A stretch of DNA of 64,000 bases, from assembly GCF_003586445.1 (NCBI RefSeq), contig NZ_CP030028.1, forward strand, positions 4,672,501-4,736,500, in the 5' to 3' direction. This document shows positions 63,898 through 64,000 of this stretch, in pieces. Position 1 is the first letter of the stretch; each line of letters starts with the position of its first letter. The DNA comes from Bacillus sp. Y1 (GTDB lineage Bacteria; Bacillota; Bacilli; Bacillales; Cytobacillaceae). The notes beneath the pieces were generated by a model. That model was not told the DNA's origin. It saw nothing but the letters and a program-made list of their open reading frames with translations, and did no database searches. A program made the position numbers and the translations under genes.

Positions 63898-64000
63898 TTA
63901 TAGTAATTTTTCAAAGTCGATGTAAGAGAATAGTGCCAATACAAGCCAGATAACGACGTTTGTTGCAATGACAATGGCTAGTACGATTTTGTTGTTTCGG
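63898..64000 (-). CDS. C-terminus of a membrane protein, start beyond the window
   Basis: The last 33 codons before TAA at 63898 encode a single hydrophobic helix (IVLAIVIATNVVIWLVLALFSYI) and a short polar tail. The HlyD-like gene starts 17 bp further on with its ribosome site overlapping this stop region, so they form an operon. It could be a subunit of the same efflux system. Too short to classify. Confidence 0.6.
   Translation of the reverse strand, partial: RNNKIVLAIVIATNVVIWLVLALFSYIDFEKLL

Noticed and set aside
1..64000. CRISPR array, prophage block, tRNA or rRNA genes
   Set aside because: No regularly spaced repeats, no structural phage genes and no tRNA/rRNA-like sequence seen; the endolysin-like amidase stands alone.

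Overview
The window looks like a chromosomal segment of a low-GC Gram-positive bacterium of the Bacillaceae. The signs are strong GGAGG-type ribosome binding sites with frequent TTG and GTG starts, a YwqC/YwqD/YwqE (CpsCDB-type) tyrosine phosphorylation module, LCP, LysM-NlpC/P60, CWB2 and Amidase_3 cell-wall proteins, a ComK homologue, and a MecA-like class B PBP. This is inferred from protein families, not from a marker gene.

Layout: (1) 1-16.6 kb, minus strand, is a first surface-polysaccharide cluster. It holds a GT4 fragment, a hexapeptide acetyltransferase, a large UDP-GlcNAc 4,6-dehydratase, a MurJ/MVF-type flippase, two GT4 enzymes, a Wzy-like polymerase, ManC, PgcA, Gmd, Fcl and an initiating sugar transferase. 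A plus-strand LCP ligase sits inside it. (2) 16.9-24 kb holds three CWB2 cell-wall proteins (a subtilase, a protein of unknown role and an amidase with a frameshift) plus GalE. (3) 24-35.4 kb is a patchwork. It has a methyltransferase, an intact ManA, a cyclic-di-GMP-I riboswitch in front of a 43-residue membrane peptide, a sigma factor next to a ComK-like protein, a complete IS21-family element with a 5-bp target duplication, a decayed GGDEF gene and a decayed manA. (4) 35.4-54.8 kb, minus strand, is a second polysaccharide cluster: YwqC-YwqD-YwqE, a GC-rich candidate regulatory RNA, GalU, a second initiating transferase, two acetyltransferases, Wzx, Wzy, several GTs, a TagA/WecG-type GT and Ugd. 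It contains wrecked copies of manC and gmd. (5) 55-64 kb holds cell-envelope and signalling genes: an SGNH hydrolase, a LysM-NlpC/P60 hydrolase, an HD-GYP protein with an overlapping secreted small protein, a VOC protein, PBP3, an amidase and an HlyD-like adaptor.

Together the intact genes give a complete route fructose-6-P -> mannose-6-P (ManA) -> mannose-1-P (PgcA) -> GDP-mannose (ManC) -> GDP-L-fucose (Gmd, Fcl), and also make UDP-glucose (GalU), UDP-galactose (GalE), UDP-glucuronate (Ugd) and a 4-keto-6-deoxy-HexNAc precursor. Two initiating transferases, two flippases and two polymerases suggest two separate polymers. The decayed manC, manA and gmd copies lie in or beside the second cluster, while intact copies lie in or near the first. 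This suggests past duplication or exchange of the GDP-sugar genes and relaxed selection on one set.

No tRNA, rRNA, CRISPR array or prophage was seen. The observations most worth following up are the c-di-GMP riboswitch with its tiny membrane protein, the candidate EAR-like RNA followed by a strong terminator inside the second cluster, the sigma factor/ComK pair, the homopolymer frameshift in the amidase, and the IS21 insertion exactly at a stop codon between two in-frame ORFs.
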